Below are positions 61,114 to 64,000 of a DNA stretch of 64,000 nucleotides, in pieces. Each line of letters begins with the position of its first letter. Positions within the stretch are counted from its first letter, which is position 1. Below the pieces are notes generated by a model. That model saw only the letters and a list, made by a program, of their open reading frames with translations. It had not been told where the DNA came from and made no database searches. Source of the stretch: Acidobacteriaceae bacterium (GTDB lineage Bacteria > Acidobacteriota > Terriglobia > Bryobacterales > Bryobacteraceae); contig JAFAMD010000043.1 in NCBI GenBank assembly GCA_019233755.1, positions 39,156 to 103,155 on the forward strand. The letters run 5' to 3'. The translations under genes and the position numbers were made by a program.

Positions 61114-61923
61114 GTGAAGAAGGTGGATTTAGAGAAAACGATTCTGCGCAAAGTCGGCGAGGCGATTGGCCGGTTTAAGATGGTTCGCGCCGGGGATAGG
61201 GTTGCGGTCGGTGTCTCGGGCGGTAAGGACTCTTTGACCCTCCTCGAAGCGCTGCTGCAGTTGCAGAAGCGTGCTCCCATCGATTTTTCAGTTTGTGCGT
61301 TCACTATTGAGCAGGGTAAGTTCCTGGCTCCCATCAACCCCGTAGGCGAGTATTTGCGAGCGCGAGGGATCGATTGGACCTACGTCGAGGACGCTCCGTC
61401 GCTGGACCTGCTGACCGATCAACCCGATCACGGTTGCGATGTGTGCAGCAGGTTCCGGCGTCGCGCCGTATACGACGTGGCACGAAAGCTGGGCGCGAAC
61501 GTAATCGCCTTCGGCCACACAGCGGACGATTTCTGCGAATCCTTTCTGCGCAATGCGATGTTCACCGGCAGAATCAGCGCTCTGCCGCCGGTAACATGGT
61601 CGCGCAAGCGCGAGTTCCGGCTCATCCGGCCGCTGGTTTACGTTACCGAGAACCTCACCCGGGCCTTCGCCGCCGGGCTCGGCGCGCCGGTCATACCGTG
61701 CGGCTGCTCGCAGAAGACAGGAACGGTTCGCCGCACCTTACGCGACATGTTTGCGGATATCGAAAAGGACTATCCCTTCCTCAAAGAGACCTTGCTTTCA
61801 GCCATGGGCCGCATTGAGACCGGCAGGCTGCTGGACACGCGTTTCCTGGACCTGGATAATGGCGGCGAGGAAGCGGGCTTCTTCGAGGAAGCCCAGGAAT
61901 TTGTGACCATTCAGTCACACTGA
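61114..61923 (+). CDS. TtcA-like tRNA 2-thiolation PP-loop ATPase
   Basis: A 269-residue PP-loop protein like TtcA, which places sulfur on tRNA cytidine 32. The ATP-binding motif is VGVSGGKDSLTLL near residues 31-43. Cysteine pairs CDVC near residue 110 and PCGC near residue 195 could hold the Fe-S cluster that TtcA uses. The later ATPase motif GHTADDFCE is in place. GTG 61114 is preferred; a longer frame reaches 60991 but overlaps the upstream gene. Could also be a relative such as Ncs6/TtuA. Confidence 0.82.
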   Translation: MKKVDLEKTILRKVGEAIGRFKMVRAGDRVAVGVSGGKDSLTLLEALLQLQKRAPIDFSVCAFTIEQGKFLAPINPVGEYLRARGIDWTYVEDAPSLDLLTDQPDHGCDVCSRFRRRAVYDVARKLGANVIAFGHTADDFCESFLRNAMFTGRISALPPVTWSRKREFRLIRPLVYVTENLTRAFAAGLGAPVIPCGCSQKTGTVRRTLRDMFADIEKDYPFLKETLLSAMGRIETGRLLDTRFLDLDNGGEEAGFFEEAQEFVTIQSH

Positions 61924-61952
61924 TCGGACCTCGGCTAAACTAGCAACTTCCC

Positions 61953-63701
61953 ATGAGTGCGGAACTAATCGTCGTGAACGGTCCGCTGGCCGGGAAGCGG
62001 TGCAGCCTCGATGGAGGCGATATACTCGTCGGCCGTGCGCCAAGCGCGCAGATCGTTCTGAGTGACCCGGAGGTCGGCTGGCGCCACTGCCAGATACGGC
62101 GGCAAGGCGGACGATTCGTTGTAACCGATCTGCGAACCTCCCTTGGAACCTATGTGAACGGCATGCGCTCCTCTGAGCGCTGGCTCGAAGATCGCGATCA
62201 GGTTGGGATCGGCAAAACCGTTCTGGTGTTTCGTTCGGGCGAAGCAGTGGTAGAAGAGGCGGTTGCTCCGGCCGAAACCAAGCCCATGCTGCTTGCGGCC
62301 TGCTCGCTGGTCTTCATGTTCCGCGCCCTAGCGGGAAGCGTCAGCGAAGACCAAAGCAAGCTGCTGCGCGACCAGATACTGCGGGTTATTGGCGACCTCA
62401 TGCCGGTGCAAGAAGGCATTGTCGCCTTGGGCTGCAGTGTGGCAGATCTCGCCGCACAGGCCGGCTCACAGTTCGAATCGGCCATCGCAGCCGTCTGTGA
62501 ACAGGGAGCAATTGAGGATTCGAGAGCAGGCGTCATTGGAGTGCCGCTCTATATCCAAGGCCTGCTTGGGGGAGCGATTATCGTGCGCGTCCCGATGGAG
62601 GCAAGAACCAGCGGCGGCCATCTCGACACCCTGACTGCGATCGCCTCGCTTGCCTCCATCGGGTTCGAAGCGAACCAGGAAGTGGAAACGCTGAAGGCCG
62701 AGAACGCCCTGCTGCAGGAACAGATCGAGGCCAACACCGGCATCGTAGGCAACAGTGCCGCGATTCGGCGTCTTCTCGCGCTGGTGGAGCGCGTAGCACC
62801 CCGCGATACGACAGTTCTGATTACCGGCGAAAGCGGGACCGGCAAAGAACTCATCGCTCGAGCCCTTCATCAGAAAAGCCCGCGGCGGGAACGGCCCTTT
62901 GTCGCGGTGAACTGCGCCGCGCTGAGCGAGAGTCTCTTCGAGAGCGAATTGTTCGGCCATGAAAAGGGTGCTTTTACCGGCGCGGTCTCGCTCAAACATG
63001 GCCGTTTTGAGATCGCGCAGGGCGGTACGATTTTCCTCGATGAAATTGGAGAACTGGCGTTACCGTTGCAGGCAAAGCTGCTGCGGGTTCTGCAGCAGCG
63101 AGAGTTTGAACGTGTAGGCGGGACGCAGGCCCATCCCCTGGACATTCGCGTGATAGCGGCAACCAATCGCGATTTGGGCGAAGATGTGCGCGGCGGAAAG
63201 TTTCGCGAAGACCTTTTCCATCGCTTGAATGTAGTCACCCTGGAATCGCCTCCTCTGCGAGACCACAAGGAAGACATTCCGCTCCTGGCCCAATACTTCC
63301 TCCAACGCTCGTCCGAACGCTGCAAGCGCCACGTACGCGGCCTTTCGCCCGAGGCGGAGGAAGCCATCATGCAGTATTCTTGGCCCGGCAACGTGCGCGA
63401 ACTCGAGAACGCCATGGAACGGGCCGTCGTTCTGGGCGTCTCCGAATCGGTCTTACTTGAGGAACTGCCGGAATCGCTGCTTGAGGCGGCGCCTCAACAG
63501 ACAGCGGGCGCGAAGTACCACAAATCGGTAGGCGAGGCCAAGCGCGAGGCGATTCTCGACGCATATGTGCAAGGCGGCGGAGATTACAAACAGGCGGCGC
63601 GCCTGCTCGGGCTTCACCCGAATTACCTGCTGCGCCTTGTTCGCAACCTCGGATTGCGAGACGAGATCAACCGGCGCCTGCGAGGGCGTGAGAATGACTA
63701 G
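61953..63701 (+). CDS. FHA-domain sigma-54-dependent transcription activator
   Basis: A 582-residue regulator. Residues 1-95 form a FHA domain ([21 protein letters not shown]), a phosphothreonine reader. Residues about 110-245 look GAF-like. Residues about 265-490 are an AAA+ domain with Walker A GESGTGKE near residue 292, [15 protein letters not shown] (the sigma-54 contact loop near residue 341), and Walker [12 protein letters not shown]. The C-terminus (about 540-580) is a Fis-type HTH. Input is probably a phosphoprotein from a Ser/Thr kinase not in this window; targets unknown. Starts 29 bases after ttcA. Confidence 0.93.
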   Translation: MSAELIVVNGPLAGKRCSLDGGDILVGRAPSAQIVLSDPEVGWRHCQIRRQGGRFVVTDLRTSLGTYVNGMRSSERWLEDRDQVGIGKTVLVFRSGEAVVEEAVAPAETKPMLLAACSLVFMFRALAGSVSEDQSKLLRDQILRVIGDLMPVQEGIVALGCSVADLAAQAGSQFESAIAAVCEQGAIEDSRAGVIGVPLYIQGLLGGAIIVRVPMEARTSGGHLDTLTAIASLASIGFEANQEVETLKAENALLQEQIEANTGIVGNSAAIRRLLALVERVAPRDTTVLITGESGTGKELIARALHQKSPRRERPFVAVNCAALSESLFESELFGHEKGAFTGAVSLKHGRFEIAQGGTIFLDEIGELALPLQAKLLRVLQQREFERVGGTQAHPLDIRVIAATNRDLGEDVRGGKFREDLFHRLNVVTLESPPLRDHKEDIPLLAQYFLQRSSERCKRHVRGLSPEAEEAIMQYSWPGNVRELENAMERAVVLGVSESVLLEELPESLLEAAPQQTAGAKYHKSVGEAKREAILDAYVQGGGDYKQAARLLGLHPNYLLRLVRNLGLRDEINRRLRGREND

Positions 63702-63743
63702 AGCTTTTAGCCGTCAGCTTTTAGCGGTCAGCTTTCAGCCGTC
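63702..63743 (+). repeat. Three tandem 14-base repeats
   Basis: AGCTTTTAGCCGTC (63702-63715), AGCTTTTAGCGGTC (63716-63729) and AGCTTTCAGCCGTC (63730-63743) follow the regulator stop directly, then AGC starts a fourth. Each differs at one or two bases. Tandem AGCTTT(T/C)AGC repeats are a form of genomic short repeat; no function is known here. Confidence 0.9.
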
Positions 63744-63827
63744 AGCAACGGGCGCGCTTGGGGCGCGTTGTGAGTGAGAGAAACTGCTTCGAAGCGCTGG
63801 CGGTAGTGGCACAGTGGGAGAAGGCTA

Positions 63828-63974
63828 GGCGCGGCAAGCTATGGTCGTCTTCACTTTGGTGCCGTTGTGCCCGCCCGTCAGCCTGACTTCGATGCGAGCG
63901 GTCGTGAGTTTGGTGGCAGGCGCTCCGAGTTCCCGGAGGGTCTGGTCTCCGCAGGAGAGTTTGTAATAGGTCGC
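63828..63974 (-). other. Possible C-terminal end of a protein, off-window or frameshifted
   Basis: On the minus strand, codons from 63974 down to a TAG at 63825-63827 give a plausible coding stretch ending NGTKVKTTIACRA. A stop (TGA) lies directly upstream in the same frame, and no ATG is present, so this is either a frameshifted gene end or chance. The remaining bases to 64000 hold nothing else supported. Confidence 0.25.
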
Positions 63975-64000
63975 TCATCGAGCCGAGCGTCTGGCCGAGT

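Noticed and set aside
63702..63743. CRISPR array
   Set aside because: The units are adjacent 14-base tandem copies with no spacers, far shorter than CRISPR repeats, and no cas genes are near.

Overview
The window reads as chromosomal DNA of a Gram-negative, LPS-making Acidobacteriota bacterium, most like the Solibacter/Bryobacter group. This is an inference from gene content: a VWFA-related protein of the type typical of Acidobacteria, a remnant of an acidobacterial FtsX/MacB-type permease, DUF1684, a hopanoid operon, lpxD, and a waaA-lpxK fusion, all in a high-GC genome. No rRNA, tRNA, CRISPR array, transposase, phage gene or replication origin was found.

Layout. 0-3.4 kb (minus strand): outer-membrane protein, cytochrome c, ubiX, two small AtpI-like proteins and atpB, running into an ATP synthase operon that continues off the left edge. 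3.4-12 kb is accessory: a PP-loop ATPase, the tail of a dead permease, a GT-C-like membrane protein, two alpha/beta hydrolases, an orphan sensor kinase beside an orphan solute-binding lipoprotein, and a SnoaL/DUF3303 fusion. Two short direct repeats derived from the two hydrolase genes flank the cargo here. 12-18.6 kb: lpxD, a fumarylacetoacetase-family enzyme, a LOG-like protein, a DUF1059 protein, an acyl-CoA ligase and mannose-6-phosphate isomerase.

18.6-30 kb is the metabolic centrepiece. A tightly packed minus-strand operon reads ispH-shc-hpnA-hpnG-adh-adh-hpnC-hpnD, and hpnH plus a translationally coupled small protein lie divergently on the plus strand, with a VapBC-like toxin-antitoxin pair between. 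Together these genes supply isoprenoid precursor, make squalene, cyclise it to hopene, attach adenosine (HpnH) and remove adenine (HpnG). The two zinc dehydrogenases sit where the final reduction of ribosylhopane to bacteriohopanetetrol would be expected. hpnE is not in the window.

30-41.4 kb: an MFS transporter, acetyl-CoA synthetase, an AT-rich membrane glycosyltransferase-like gene, a double-domain M16 peptidase, an MGMT-type alkyltransferase and the fused WaaA-LpxK. 41.4-48.2 kb: a run of minus-strand housekeeping genes (bcp, nudix, mutS2, DUF1684, rluD, VWA). 48.3-57 kb: hsp20 with a near-consensus promoter and a terminator, secreted enzymes (phospholipase C-like, SMP-30-like, alpha-amylase), a HEAT-repeat protein, a broken TMEM175-like channel gene and a ParDE pair. 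57-64 kb: a 1177-residue flavoprotein that looks like a single-chain NfnB-NfnA, a small lipoprotein, a TtcA-like protein and a FHA-GAF-sigma54 regulator followed by a short tandem repeat.

All functional calls come from reading motifs by eye; no database search was possible.
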